In this document: positions 17,136-27,173 of the stretch, in pieces
Position numbering within the stretch: position 1 is the stretch's first letter
How the letters are laid out: every line of letters starts with the position of its first letter
From: Agreia sp. Leaf283
GTDB lineage: Bacteria; Actinomycetota; Actinomycetes; Actinomycetales; Microbacteriaceae
Direction: 5' to 3'
DNA: 64,000 nucleotides
Assembly: GCF_001422485.1 (NCBI RefSeq)
Contig: NZ_LMNF01000001.1
Location: 1,859,375 to 1,923,374 of the forward strand
Notes under the pieces: model-generated
Told to the model about the DNA's origin: nothing
Database searches by the model: none
The model's input: only the letters and a program-made list of their open reading frames with translations
Made by a program: the position numbers and the translations under genes

Positions 17136-17339
17136 ATGGCGAACGGAACCGTGAAGTGGTTCAACGCTGAAAAGGGCTACGGCTTCATCACCGTCGACGA
17201 GGGAGGACAGGACGTGTTCGTCCACTACTCGGCGATCGAGATGGGCGGCTACAAGGTGCTCGAAGAGGGCCAGCAGGTCGTCTTCGAAGTGGGCACCGGA
17301 GCGAAGGGGCCGCAGGCCGAAGCCGTTCGGCTCGCCTGA
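17136..17339 (+). CDS. Cold-shock protein, CspA family
   Basis: This 67-residue single cold-shock domain has both RNA-binding motifs, RNP1 (KGYGFITV) and RNP2 (VFVHYSAI), and the conserved start [10 protein letters not shown]. It is an RNA chaperone or single-stranded nucleic-acid binder. The ATG follows GGGAG at 6 nt. It lies directly upstream of the CIRCE-controlled groEL but has its own promoter region. Confidence 0.95.
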   Translation: MANGTVKWFNAEKGYGFITVDEGGQDVFVHYSAIEMGGYKVLEEGQQVVFEVGTGAKGPQAEAVRLA

Positions 17340-17426
17340 CCCCTTACACACTCGACCGCATCGCGCCCGCGATGCTCGACACACTGAACGCCGTCCGCGA
17401 ACGCGGGCGGCGTTCGCTGTTGCAGC

Positions 17427-17458
17427 TTGCACTCGCCTGCCCTGAGTGCCAATATTGT
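17427..17458 (+). promoter_or_regulatory. Putative groEL promoter
   Basis: TTGCAC (17427-17432) and TATTGT (17453-17458) form a possible -35/-10 pair, with 20-bp spacing (longer than ideal). It ends 2 bp before the CIRCE operator, so bound HrcA would cover the start site. Confidence 0.4.
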
Positions 17459-17459
17459 C

Positions 17460-17486
17460 TTAGCACTCTCTCCAATGGAGTGCTAA
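17460..17486. promoter_or_regulatory. CIRCE operator (HrcA binding site)
   Basis: A perfect TTAGCACTC - 9 nt - GAGTGCTAA inverted repeat, identical to the CIRCE consensus, lies 36 bp upstream of groEL. HrcA represses chaperonin genes through this element and is inactivated by heat stress. The hrcA gene is not in this window. Confidence 0.97.
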
Positions 17487-17494
17487 TTCTTTGA

Positions 17495-19141
<1,647 letters not shown>

Positions 19142-19183
19142 GTCCCTCGTCTGAGCAGACTCAGGTCTGACTAGACAAGACAC

Positions 19184-19215
19184 AAGCGGGCGGCTCCTTC
19201 GGGAGTCGCCCGCTT
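19184..19215. terminator. Bidirectional terminator, groEL / WXG100 gene
   Basis: A 14-bp stem (19184-19197 with 19202-19215) capped by the very stable C(TTCG)G tetraloop. It lies between two convergent genes. Confidence 0.85.
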
Positions 19216-19223
19216 CGTCGTTT

Positions 19224-19514
19224 CTAGACGGCGAACATGCGCACGTTCTGCATCTCGACGTCGGCGTAGGTCTGCGCGGCCGCCGACAGCGCCTGGGTGA
19301 TCGAGGCCAGGCTCTCTTCGACCCGGGTCTGGGTGCCTCGCCAGTCGGTCACGACCGCCTGGAAGGCGACCGCCGCCTGGCCCGTCCAGCTGCCCTCGAG
19401 CGAGGTCAGCTGACCGTGCATGGCGGCGACATCGGCCTGGATGCGTTCGACGGTGCTGCGGATGGACGATGCACTGGCGCTGACGGCCTCGCTGTCGACC
19501 TGGTACTGGCTCAT
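19224..19514 (-). CDS. WXG100-family (ESAT-6-like) protein
   Basis: This 96-residue protein is the family length. It has two helices separated by the WXG turn seen as GSWTGQAAVAF, and no signal peptide. Members are usually exported as dimers by ESX/type VII systems. The C-terminal YxxxD/E-type signal can be read in TYADVEMQ. No second WXG100 gene or EccC ATPase is near, so partner and export machinery must be elsewhere. Confidence 0.9.
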   Translation of the reverse strand: MSQYQVDSEAVSASASSIRSTVERIQADVAAMHGQLTSLEGSWTGQAAVAFQAVVTDWRGTQTRVEESLASITQALSAAAQTYADVEMQNVRMFAV

Positions 19515-19598
19515 GATGGATGCCTGCTCTTTCGTCTGGCTGCGGTGGTGCCGACCGGTCGGTCGGCAGCTGCAACGGTAGACGCGCGAGCGAGCGTG

Positions 19599-21353
19599 TC
19601 AGGAGGCCGAGGCGGGGCCTGTGGATGACTCGGCGGGGGCCTGCTCGATGAGGAGGGGAAGAGAGACGCGGAACGTGGCTCCGCCGCCCTCGGTCTCGAG
19701 GGCCCGCACCGTTCCGCCGTGCGCCGCGACAATCGAGGACACGATGGCGAGGCCGAGGCCGCTGCCACCCGTCTCGCGTGTGCGGGAGCTGTCGGCTCGC
19801 CAGAAGCGCTGGAAGATCTTCTCGCGGATCTGGGGAGGGATTCCCTCGCCGTGGTCGATGACGTCGACCGTGGCCAGCCTGGCGGCCTCGTCGACGCTGA
19901 CCGCGAGTTCGATCGGGCTGTCGCTCGACGTGAACCGGAGCGCGTTGCCGATGAGGTTGGCGAGCACCTGCCGGATCTTGTTCTCCTCCGCCATCACCAG
20001 GGGCTGGATGGCGTTCTCGTCGTCGGTGTTCTCGAGCTCGAACGACGGAGTCACCGTGGCGGGCAGTACCACCGGGTCGGAGGAGGCGGAGTTCGGCTGC
20101 GTCGGGCGTGCACTGCGGCGACGGAGCCGGGCGAATGCCGACGAGAACGGGATCGATCCGGTGGCCGACTGATCGGGGGCGGCGGCCGGGTCACCGGCAT
20201 CCGGTTCGCCGTCGGTTGTCACGGCGACGGCCGGGTTGAAGGTGATGACCGGGTCTGACGGGCGCGAGGTCGAGACCCGGATGACCCGGCCCGGGCTGGA
20301 CGCGCGGGCGTCGAGCGCCGCGTCCATGGCGATGGGGGTCAGGTTCACCGGGCTGAGCTTCAAGGGCTTGGTCTCGTCGAGCCGGGCGAGTTCGAGCAGG
20401 TCCTCTACGAGGGAGCCCATGCGGATGGCCTCCTTCTCGATGCGATCCATGGCCTGGCTCACGTCGTCGGGCGTCTGGAGGGCGCCCATGCGGTAGAGCT
20501 CCGCGTAGCCGCGCACAGACACCAGGGGAGTGCGCAGCTCATGACTGGCGTCGCCGACGAACCGTCTCATCTGCTCGATGGTGCGGGCCCTGTCGTCGAA
20601 GGCGCGGTCGATGCGACTCAGCATGGTGTTGAGGGATCGGTTGAGCCTGCCGACTTCGGTATTGGGAGTCTCCACCGCCATCCGTTGGCTGAAGTCTCCG
20701 CCGTCGGCGATCGCGGCGGCGGTGCGCTCCACCTGGCGCAGAGGCGCGAACGTGCTCGTGACCAGAAGGCGGGTGAGCATGGCGCCCAGCACGACGACAC
20801 CGATTCCGAACGCGAGGAAGATCGACAGGTAGGTCGTGGTGGTGTCTTCGGTGCCCTCGAGCGACTGGGCGATCACGAGCGTGTTGTTCGTGCCGTAGTT
20901 GTCGACGGGCAGTACGAGGGCCACGGCGAGCCAGTGGGACGAGCCCTTGGTGCTGGTCACGTCGAAACGCTGCCCGGCGAGAGTTGTAGCCGTCGACATG
21001 TCGAGGCTGGTCAGCTTCGGTCCGGGCAGGCCCGTGCCGCTCCAGTTCGTGACGATCGGCTGCGCATCGGCGTCGAGCAGGGCCACGTAGTAGGTGGTGG
21101 GTGCGGAGAGCACGTCGTCGTAGTCGAAGCCGCGCTTATTGGCATCGGGCCCGAGAACCGAGGTGGGCTCGGTGTACGCGTTGATCAGTCGCGTGTCGAC
21201 CTGCTTGATCAGGTAGTCGCGCAGAACGGTCATGGTGCCGATACCCGACACGATGAGGCCGAAGGTGAGCATCAGCACGGTCACGCCGGTGATCTTGTTG
21301 CGCAAGGAGATCGCGTTCCAGCGCGTGAGTAATGAGTGCTGCATGTCGACCAT
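19599..21353 (-). CDS. HAMP-domain sensor histidine kinase
   Basis: About 584 residues. TM helix 1 (about 17-40), an extracytoplasmic sensor region, TM helix 2 (about 178-200), HAMP linker, then HisKA with FVGDASHELRTPLVSVRGYA. The HATPase contains NLIGNALRFT, DHGEGIP and GGSGLGLAIVSSIVAAHGG. Between the HisKA helices and the HATPase N-box lies an unusual insertion of roughly 80-90 residues rich in Pro, Ala, Ser and Asp. Organisation resembles actinobacterial TrcS/PrrB-like kinases. The stimulus is unknown. Operon partner of the regulator upstream (30-bp gap). Met at 21344 is an alternative start. Confidence 0.9.
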   Translation of the reverse strand: MVDMQHSLLTRWNAISLRNKITGVTVLMLTFGLIVSGIGTMTVLRDYLIKQVDTRLINAYTEPTSVLGPDANKRGFDYDDVLSAPTTYYVALLDADAQPIVTNWSGTGLPGPKLTSLDMSTATTLAGQRFDVTSTKGSSHWLAVALVLPVDNYGTNNTLVIAQSLEGTEDTTTTYLSIFLAFGIGVVVLGAMLTRLLVTSTFAPLRQVERTAAAIADGGDFSQRMAVETPNTEVGRLNRSLNTMLSRIDRAFDDRARTIEQMRRFVGDASHELRTPLVSVRGYAELYRMGALQTPDDVSQAMDRIEKEAIRMGSLVEDLLELARLDETKPLKLSPVNLTPIAMDAALDARASSPGRVIRVSTSRPSDPVITFNPAVAVTTDGEPDAGDPAAAPDQSATGSIPFSSAFARLRRRSARPTQPNSASSDPVVLPATVTPSFELENTDDENAIQPLVMAEENKIRQVLANLIGNALRFTSSDSPIELAVSVDEAARLATVDVIDHGEGIPPQIREKIFQRFWRADSSRTRETGGSGLGLAIVSSIVAAHGGTVRALETEGGGATFRVSLPLLIEQAPAESSTGPASAS

Positions 21354-21383
21354 CAGGTTACGCGAACCTGCTGGAGATGCGCC

Positions 21384-22073
21384 TTATGCCTTGGAGACCT
21401 TCAGCATGTACCCGAAACCGCGCTTCGTCTGGATGAGCGACTCCTCGGAGTGGGCGTCGAGCTTGCGTCGGAGGTACGAGATGTAGCTCTCGACGATGCC
21501 AGCGTCGCCGTTGAAGTCGTACTCCCACACGTGATCGAGGATCTGGGCCTTCGACAGCACGCGGTTGGGGTTCAGCATGAGGTAGCGCAGCAGCTTGAAC
21601 TCGGTGGGGCTCAGCTCGATGGCCGAGTCGCCGACGTAGACCTCGTGCGTGTCCTGGTCCATGGTGAGCTCGCCGGCGCGGATGATCGCGTCTTCGTCTG
21701 CCTGCATCGTGCGTCGCAGGATGGCCTTGATGCGGGCGACGATCTCGTCGAGGCTGAAGGGCTTGGTGACATAGTCGTCGCCGCCGACGGTGAGGCCGGT
21801 GATCTTGTCTTCGGTGTCGTCCTTCGCCGTGAGGAACAGGATCGGCGCGGTGTAGCCGGATGCCCGGAGGCGCTTGGTGACGCCGAAGCCGTTCATGTCG
21901 GGCAGCATGACGTCGAGGATGATCAGGTCGGGTTCTTCTTCGAGAACGGCCGAGATGGTCTGGGCGCCGTTCGAGACGGCTCGCACGGCGAAGCCGGCGA
22001 AGCGAAGGCTCGTGGTGAGCAGATCGCGGATGTTGGGTTCGTCGTCGACGATCAGGATGCGTGGGCCAGTCAT
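21384..22073 (-). CDS. OmpR-family response regulator
   Basis: This 229-residue protein has a receiver domain (about 1-120) with VDDEPN, phospho-acceptor Asp in LIILDVMLPDMNG and Lys in DDYVTKPFS. The winged-helix output domain (about 135-227) ends TKRGFGYMLKV. It pairs with the HAMP kinase encoded 30 bp downstream. The start at 22073 gives the standard N-terminus (GPRILIVDDE). A short inverted repeat (CAGGTT/AACCTG, about 21355-21372) lies in the gap between the two genes and could modulate kinase expression. Confidence 0.93.
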   Translation of the reverse strand: MTGPRILIVDDEPNIRDLLTTSLRFAGFAVRAVSNGAQTISAVLEEEPDLIILDVMLPDMNGFGVTKRLRASGYTAPILFLTAKDDTEDKITGLTVGGDDYVTKPFSLDEIVARIKAILRRTMQADEDAIIRAGELTMDQDTHEVYVGDSAIELSPTEFKLLRYLMLNPNRVLSKAQILDHVWEYDFNGDAGIVESYISYLRRKLDAHSEESLIQTKRGFGYMLKVSKA

Positions 22074-22182
22074 AGGCTCAATTATCTGCGGGTTGTCTGG
22101 GCGTTGTCTGGGAGTGGTTGGGGAACAAAAGTCAACTTTCCTGTGAGCCCGAATGCCGGTGATTGCCACCTCAGGCGCGCAC

Positions 22183-22194
22183 TACGATCGTGCG
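22183..22194 (+). promoter_or_regulatory. Putative leaderless promoter -10 of the RimJ-like gene
   Basis: TACGAT (22183-22188) precedes the GTG at 22195 by 6 nt and no ribosome-binding site is present. Confidence 0.4.
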
Positions 22195-22734
22195 GTGACT
22201 TTCTCTACTCCTCTCGCTGACGACATCATTCTCCGGCTTGCGAAGAAAGGGGATGCGGAGGCGATTGCGGATGCCTACGTGCGCAACCGCCAGCATCTCG
22301 CCGAGTGGGAGCCCGTGCGCTCGGACGCTTTCTTCACCGCCGCTCACCAGACGACTGTTGTGTCCACCCAACTCGGGCAGCACGCGACAGGCGGGTGTCT
22401 GCCTCTCGTGCTCTGCCAGGGCAGAAGCGTCGTCGGGCGCATCAATGTGTCCAACATCGTGCGCGGCCCGTTTCTGAGTGGGAGCGTCGGCTACTGGGTT
22501 GACGGGTCGTTCACGGGCCGGGGCCTGGCCTCGGCGGCGCTCCAGGCCGTCGTCGCACACAGCCGCGATGAACTCGGGCTGCATCGGCTCGAAGCAAGCG
22601 TGCTTCCTCGCAACGCGGCCTCACGGCGCGTGCTCGCTCGAGCCGGGTTCGAGTCGATCGGAGTGGCTCCTGCTTACTTGAAGATCGCCGGCGAGTGGCA
22701 GGATCACCTCCTGACCCAGCGCATCCTGCTCTGA
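22195..22734 (+). CDS. GNAT acetyltransferase, RimJ/RimL-like
   Basis: About 179 residues. The typical RimJ/RimL pattern is visible: LRLAKKGDAEAIADAYVRNR, then GSVGYWVDGSFTGRGLASAALQAVV (acetyl-CoA loop), HRLEASVLPRNAASRRVLARAGF, and a C-terminal WQDHLLTQRIL. Such enzymes acetylate N-termini of ribosomal proteins or small amines. GTG 22195 is preferred; an in-frame ATG at 22153 would add 14 residues with no conserved look. It is divergent from the response-regulator gene. Confidence 0.85.
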   Translation: MTFSTPLADDIILRLAKKGDAEAIADAYVRNRQHLAEWEPVRSDAFFTAAHQTTVVSTQLGQHATGGCLPLVLCQGRSVVGRINVSNIVRGPFLSGSVGYWVDGSFTGRGLASAALQAVVAHSRDELGLHRLEASVLPRNAASRRVLARAGFESIGVAPAYLKIAGEWQDHLLTQRILL

Positions 22735-22930
22735 CGTATGCCCGTCTCGACGGGCCAGCCGTCATCGACTCTCCTCACAAGCACCGACACCGCGCGGATG
22801 AGGTGCATATGCGTCGGATGGATGCGGCGATCGCCTTCGAGTCGGCGCAGATGCACCTTCGTCGTCGGTTTTGCGTGCGTTTGTGGCGAGTCGGTGCGTG
22901 GTCGGGCAGGTAGGGGGAGAGGGGTGCGAG
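22735..22930. other. Gap between convergent genes; no gene supported
   Basis: This 196-bp stretch separates the acetyltransferase and the convergent XPB helicase. I see no conserved frame. A weak inverted repeat (GAGGTGCAT near 22800 and ATGCACCTT near 22853) is the only structure noted. Confidence 0.4.
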
Positions 22931-24583
22931 TCAGCGGGCGGGCTGCGGGCTGAGCTCGTCGGCGTCGAGGATCGTGTAGCTGTAGCCCTGCTCGGCCAAG
23001 AACCGCTGGCGGTTCTGCGCGAAGTCCTGGTCGACGGTGTCGCGCGCGACGAGCGTGTAGAAGTTGGCCGACAGTCCCGACTCCTTCGGGCGCAGCAGAC
23101 GGCCCAGGCGCTGGGCCTCCTCCTGGCGCGATCCGAAAGACCCCGACACCTGGATGGCCACGCTCGCCTCGGGCAGGTCGACCGAGAAGTTCGCGACCTT
23201 GCTCACCACGAGGATGGGCTCGGTGCCGTCGCGGAACGCCTCGTAGAGCCGCTCGCGCTCGGCGACGGGAGTGGCTCCCGTGAGCGAGGGCACGCCCAGC
23301 TCGGTCTCGAGCTGCTGCAGCTGGTCGAGGTACTGCCCGATCACCAGGATGCGCTCGCCGGAGTGCTTCTCGATGAGCCGCTTGACGACATCCAGTTTCG
23401 CGGGGGCCGTGGCGGCGAGGCGGTACCGCTCGTCGTCGGCCGACGCCGCGTACTCGAGCCTCTCGTTCTGGGGAAGGTCGATGCGCACCTCGAAGCACTC
23501 GGCGGGGGAGATGAAGCCCTGGGCCTCGATCTCCTTCCACGGGGCGTCGAAGCGCTTGGGGCCGATGAGGCTGAACACGTCGCCCTCGCGTCCGTCTTCG
23601 CGCACCAGCGTGGCGGTGAGGCCGAGTCGGCGGCGGGCCTGGAGCTCGGCCGTGAGCTTGAAGACCGGCGCGGGAAGCAGGTGCACCTCGTCGTAGACCA
23701 CGAGTCCCCAGTCGAGCGCGTCGAGCAGCTCGAGGTGCGCGTACGCACCTTTCCGCTTGGCGGTGAGGATCTGATAGGTCGCGATGGTCACGGGCTTGAC
23801 CTCTTTGAGCTGGCCCGAGTATTCGCCGATCTCGTCTTCCGTGAGGGTCGTGCGCTTGAGCAGCTCGCTGCGCCACTGCCGGGCGGAGACGGTGTTGGTC
23901 ACGAGGATGAGCGTGTTCGTCTTCGCCGTGGCCATGGCTCCCGCGCCGACCAGAGTCTTGCCGGCGCCGCAGGGCAGCACGACGACGCCCGAGCCGCGCT
24001 CGAAGAAGTTGCTGACCGCGAGCTTCTGGTAGTCGCGCAGGGCCCAGCCGTCTTCCTGAAGGGCGATCTCGTGAGGAGTGCCCGGCGTGTAGCCGGCGCG
24101 GTCGTCAGCGGGCCAGCCGAGCTTGGTCAGCTCCTGCTTGAGCTGGCCGCGCGCCCATGGCGCGACGGCATAGGTGTCGGGGGCGCGGCGCTCGACCAGC
24201 AGGGGGGCGATCTTCTTGCCGGATGCGATCTGGCTGAGCACCGCGGAATCGGTGGCGCGCAGCAGCAGCCCGCCCTCGTCGTCGCGCTCGATGACGAGGC
24301 GGCCGTAGCGCGCGATCGTCTCCTCGATGTCGATGGAGACGGCCTGCGGGATCGAGAATTTCGAGTAGCGCTCCAGCGTGCCCAGGATCTCGGCGGCCTC
24401 ATGGCCGGCCGCGCGGGCGTTCCAGAGCCCGAGGCGGGTGATGCGGTAGGTGTGGATGTGCTCGGGGGCGCGTTCGAGTTCGGCGAACACGGCGAGCTCA
24501 TGGCGCGCGTTCTCGGCATCGGGGTGCGCGACTTCGAGAAGCACGGTGCGGTCGCTTTGGACGATCAATGGGCCAGACGGCAT
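22931..24583 (-). CDS. XPB/ERCC3-type DNA repair helicase
   Basis: This 550-residue SF2 helicase is close to the bacterial XPB. Motifs: RDYQKLAVSNFF (Q-like), Walker A LPCGAGKTLVGAG, Walker B/DEAH-type YDEVHLLPA, motif III LGLTATLVREDG, and motifs V and VI in VSKVANFSVDLPEA and RQEEAQRLGRLLRPK. A damage-recognition-like N-terminal region (about 1-170) precedes the motor. Bacterial XPB unwinds DNA 3'-5' in a repair context. The downstream neighbour in the transcript's 5' direction encodes the XPB N-terminal-type helper, a conserved actinobacterial pair. Confidence 0.94.
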   Translation of the reverse strand: MPSGPLIVQSDRTVLLEVAHPDAENARHELAVFAELERAPEHIHTYRITRLGLWNARAAGHEAAEILGTLERYSKFSIPQAVSIDIEETIARYGRLVIERDDEGGLLLRATDSAVLSQIASGKKIAPLLVERRAPDTYAVAPWARGQLKQELTKLGWPADDRAGYTPGTPHEIALQEDGWALRDYQKLAVSNFFERGSGVVVLPCGAGKTLVGAGAMATAKTNTLILVTNTVSARQWRSELLKRTTLTEDEIGEYSGQLKEVKPVTIATYQILTAKRKGAYAHLELLDALDWGLVVYDEVHLLPAPVFKLTAELQARRRLGLTATLVREDGREGDVFSLIGPKRFDAPWKEIEAQGFISPAECFEVRIDLPQNERLEYAASADDERYRLAATAPAKLDVVKRLIEKHSGERILVIGQYLDQLQQLETELGVPSLTGATPVAERERLYEAFRDGTEPILVVSKVANFSVDLPEASVAIQVSGSFGSRQEEAQRLGRLLRPKESGLSANFYTLVARDTVDQDFAQNRQRFLAEQGYSYTILDADELSPQPAR

Positions 24584-24642
24584 AACGTACGATCCTACCC
24601 GCTGAACGGGGTGTCACGCCCGTGGCGGCGGGGGCTTGCGCG

Positions 24643-26427
24643 TTACGGCGCTGGTGCGACGGCGGTGATGTTGCGCAGGGGAAGGGTGCGCTCGACTCCC
24701 GCCTTCTCGTCGATCGCCCGCAGTCGACCCGCAGCAAGCGACAGCGGGGTCACGAGGAACACCGTGGTCTTGTCGTCGGGCATGCCCACGCTCACCGCGA
24801 GGGGGCTCTTGGCCTTGATGGCGACGTCGAGCTGGCGCGCGATCCACGCCTCGGGCGCATCGCCGGCCGCGTGCGCGGACTCGCGCAGACGTGCGACGAG
24901 GTCGACGAAGGGGGTGGGGGTCGGCGCGGCCTTGCGTGGTGCGGTGCGCGTGCGAACAGGGGCGAAGGTGGCGCCGGATGCCCGCTCCGCCACGACGGGG
25001 TAGCGCGCGTCGGAGATCATCCAGAACATCGTGTCGAACGGGAACCGGCTGGTGAGGCGGTCTGCGCCATCGTGCTCGAGCCCGAGCGAGGCGAGGCCGT
25101 GGTCGACGGCGAGCGTGCTGAGCAGCGAATCGTCGTCGCTGCGCACATAGCTCGCGATGCCGCGTGCCTCGTCGTCGGGGCTGCCCGCTCCCACCCGCAG
25201 TCGGCCGTAGCGGGAGCTGGCCTCGGTGACGAGGTACTCCACGGGCTGGGGAACACCGGTGAGCGAGACGGAACGGAAGAACGAGAGGATGCCCTCGGCG
25301 GTCTCTCCCTCGGCCAGGGCGCGGGTCACGCTAGCGGCCGAGATGCGATACGTGGATGCGAGGCCGCGGCCCTCGATGTCGGCCAGCGTTCTCAGCCGCA
25401 CGTCGACATCCGGAGTCAGCGGACCGGGCGCGATGACCGTGAGGTCGTGCTGCAGGTACACATTGGAGACCTCTGCGGGCAGGAGTGCCGCGGCCACGCT
25501 CGACAGCGGCTCCGTGGTGTTGTCGAGCAGGGCCCGTGCGGCGGCACCGGGATAGCCGTTCGCGGTGATGCCCAGGTATTCGGCGCTGTCGAGCACGAAG
25601 GCCACGCGACCGCGGAGGGCGTCTCCGCCTGCCGGATAGAGGTAGGCGATGGTGCGCTGCGCGTCTGCGCCCCACGGTCGGCGGCTGCGCGAGCGCAGAA
25701 CCCCTCCGATGTCGTCGGCGAGGGCGTCGAGCCACGAGGTCGCCAGGGCGACCCATCGATCGGCAGACCCCTTCAGGAGCCAGGGGAGCGCCTCTTCGGT
25801 CGTCGACCAGAGAAGGTCGTCGAGCGTCACGAGGCCGGCGCGGCGGGCGATGCGCAGAAGCGCGTCGAGGTCGTTGGGCGCGATGGCGAGCGAGGCCAGG
25901 AGCCGCTTGGCGTCGGGTGCGGCCACGCCGCCCTTGGCCAGTTCGCGCACGGGCATCGTGCGCAGTTCGTGGATGAGCTCCGCGATGCCGGCGGTCGCCG
26001 TGAACGCGCGCTCCGCGGCCATCCGGTCGCTCGTGTCGCGCTGCTGGGCACGGTCGGTGTCGGCAGGCGGGGGCTCGGTGGCGAGCTGCTCGGGCGACGG
26101 AAGACCGCGGTCTGGCCACGATTCGACAACCCGGGTGACGGCATCCAGAGCGTGCCCCGGCGTCTCGCCGTCGGTGAGGAAGAGGCGCGCTGCCGGCTCG
26201 AGGTCTGCCGGGTCGGTGTCGGGCGATGGATGTGCGAGGGCCGCGAGGGTGCGGCGGGGCAGGGCGGCGAGCGCCGCGTCGATCGACGCGGGGTCGAGGA
26301 GCCTGTCGGCGAGGTCGAAGAAGTCCTTGATGCCGCGGGCGTCGTGCAGCCTCAGCGAGGCGAGCGCGACCAGATGGTCGTCGTCCAGGAGCTGGAGTCG
26401 ACCGGCGAGAGCGAGAGTGTCGCTCAT
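24643..26427 (-). CDS. Helicase-associated protein with XPB/Ssl2 N-terminal-like domain
   Basis: This is a 594-residue protein without helicase motifs. The C-terminal part (about 340-590) has LGLEHDGADRLTSRFPFDTMFWM and the pattern of the XPB/Ssl2 N-terminal (Helicase_C_3) domain. The N-terminal half is mainly helical and Ala/Leu/Asp-rich, with winged-helix-like stretches (LLWSTTEEALPWLL). It is always found next to XPB in actinobacteria, so a regulatory or DNA-binding partner role is likely. It lies 59 bp upstream of the XPB gene in the same direction and overlaps the next upstream gene by 4 nt, so all three form one operon. Confidence 0.87.
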   Translation of the reverse strand: MSDTLALAGRLQLLDDDHLVALASLRLHDARGIKDFFDLADRLLDPASIDAALAALPRRTLAALAHPSPDTDPADLEPAARLFLTDGETPGHALDAVTRVVESWPDRGLPSPEQLATEPPPADTDRAQQRDTSDRMAAERAFTATAGIAELIHELRTMPVRELAKGGVAAPDAKRLLASLAIAPNDLDALLRIARRAGLVTLDDLLWSTTEEALPWLLKGSADRWVALATSWLDALADDIGGVLRSRSRRPWGADAQRTIAYLYPAGGDALRGRVAFVLDSAEYLGITANGYPGAAARALLDNTTEPLSSVAAALLPAEVSNVYLQHDLTVIAPGPLTPDVDVRLRTLADIEGRGLASTYRISAASVTRALAEGETAEGILSFFRSVSLTGVPQPVEYLVTEASSRYGRLRVGAGSPDDEARGIASYVRSDDDSLLSTLAVDHGLASLGLEHDGADRLTSRFPFDTMFWMISDARYPVVAERASGATFAPVRTRTAPRKAAPTPTPFVDLVARLRESAHAAGDAPEAWIARQLDVAIKAKSPLAVSVGMPDDKTTVFLVTPLSLAAGRLRAIDEKAGVERTLPLRNITAVAPAP

Positions 26428-26693
26428 CGAGGCTTCGGTGCCTCCTTGGCGCGGCGGCGGAGATTCGTGAAGAGCAGCACGAGGATCAGCACGAGGCCGA
26501 TGGGAAGGCCGATCAGGGGGAAGATCACCACAGCCGGCCAGACGCCCTGCGACAGTGCCTCGCCGCGCACTCCTGCGAGGGAGGCGATGAGGAACGCCGC
26601 GAAGCAGAGCAGCGACGCCCCGATGATGCCGGCGATCATGTACGCGAGGATGCGCTCGCTTGAGCGAACCGGCGGTGTCTGCTTGTCTGTCAC
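26424..26693 (-). CDS. Small two-helix membrane protein
   Basis: This 89-residue protein has two hydrophobic helices (about 16-40 and 50-75) and a basic C-terminus (LRRRAKEAPKPR). It belongs to a small conserved group in Microbacteriaceae. It is the first gene of the XPB operon (4-nt overlap with the following gene). No function known. Confidence 0.8.
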   Translation of the reverse strand: MTDKQTPPVRSSERILAYMIAGIIGASLLCFAAFLIASLAGVRGEALSQGVWPAVVIFPLIGLPIGLVLILVLLFTNLRRRAKEAPKPR

Positions 26694-26726
26694 AGCTCCA
26701 AGGATACGGTCTCAGCGCGGGGCCGT

Positions 26727-26732
26727 TAGGCT
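26727..26732 (+). promoter_or_regulatory. Putative -10 of the cold-shock/DUF3027 operon
   Basis: TAGGCT lies 55 bp upstream of the cold-shock ATG, with a strong AAGGAG at 26775-26780 near the start. Confidence 0.35.
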
Positions 26733-26786
26733 ATCGTGTGCCCGCTAGCCACTTAGCGAGCCGAATTCACACAAGGAGATCCGCGA

Positions 26787-27167
26787 ATGCCTACCGGCAA
26801 GGTCAAGTTCTACGACGACGAGAAGGGCTTCGGCTTCATCAGTTCCGATGACGGCTCAGAGGTCTTCCTGCATGCGTCAGCCCTGCCCGCAGGTACGACG
26901 GTCAAGGCCGGCACCAAGCTCGAGTTCGGCATCGCCGACGGCAAGCGCGGCGCTCAGGCCCTCTCGGTGCGCGTGCTCGAAGCCCCGCCCAGCCTCGTGA
27001 AGCTCAGCCGCAAGCCGGCCGACGACATGTCGATCATCGTCGAAGACCTCGTGAAGGTGCTCGACGGAATCGGCACGAACCTCAAGCGGGGTCGTTACCC
27101 CGACACGGCGCACAGCCGCAAGATCGCTGCGCTGCTGCGCAAGGTCGCCGACGAATTGGACGCGTAG
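26787..27167 (+). CDS. Cold-shock-domain protein with conserved helical C-terminal extension
   Basis: This is a 126-residue protein. The cold-shock domain (1-66) carries RNP1 (KGFGFISS) and RNP2 (VFLHASAL). The extension (about 70-126) has LSRKPADDMSIIVEDLVKVLDG and HSRKIAALLRKVADELDA, two amphipathic helices. This longer cold-shock type is widespread in actinobacteria, where it is usually followed by a DUF3027 gene, as here 7 nt downstream. Strong ribosome site AAGGAG. Probably an RNA- or DNA-binding partner of the DUF3027 protein (inference from conserved pairing). Confidence 0.92.
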   Translation: MPTGKVKFYDDEKGFGFISSDDGSEVFLHASALPAGTTVKAGTKLEFGIADGKRGAQALSVRVLEAPPSLVKLSRKPADDMSIIVEDLVKVLDGIGTNLKRGRYPDTAHSRKIAALLRKVADELDA

Positions 27168-27173
27168 ACACCG

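Noticed and set aside
22738-22953. A short coding frame after the RimJ-like gene
   Set aside because: Arg/Ser-rich composition, no ribosome site, and it runs into the convergent helicase gene.
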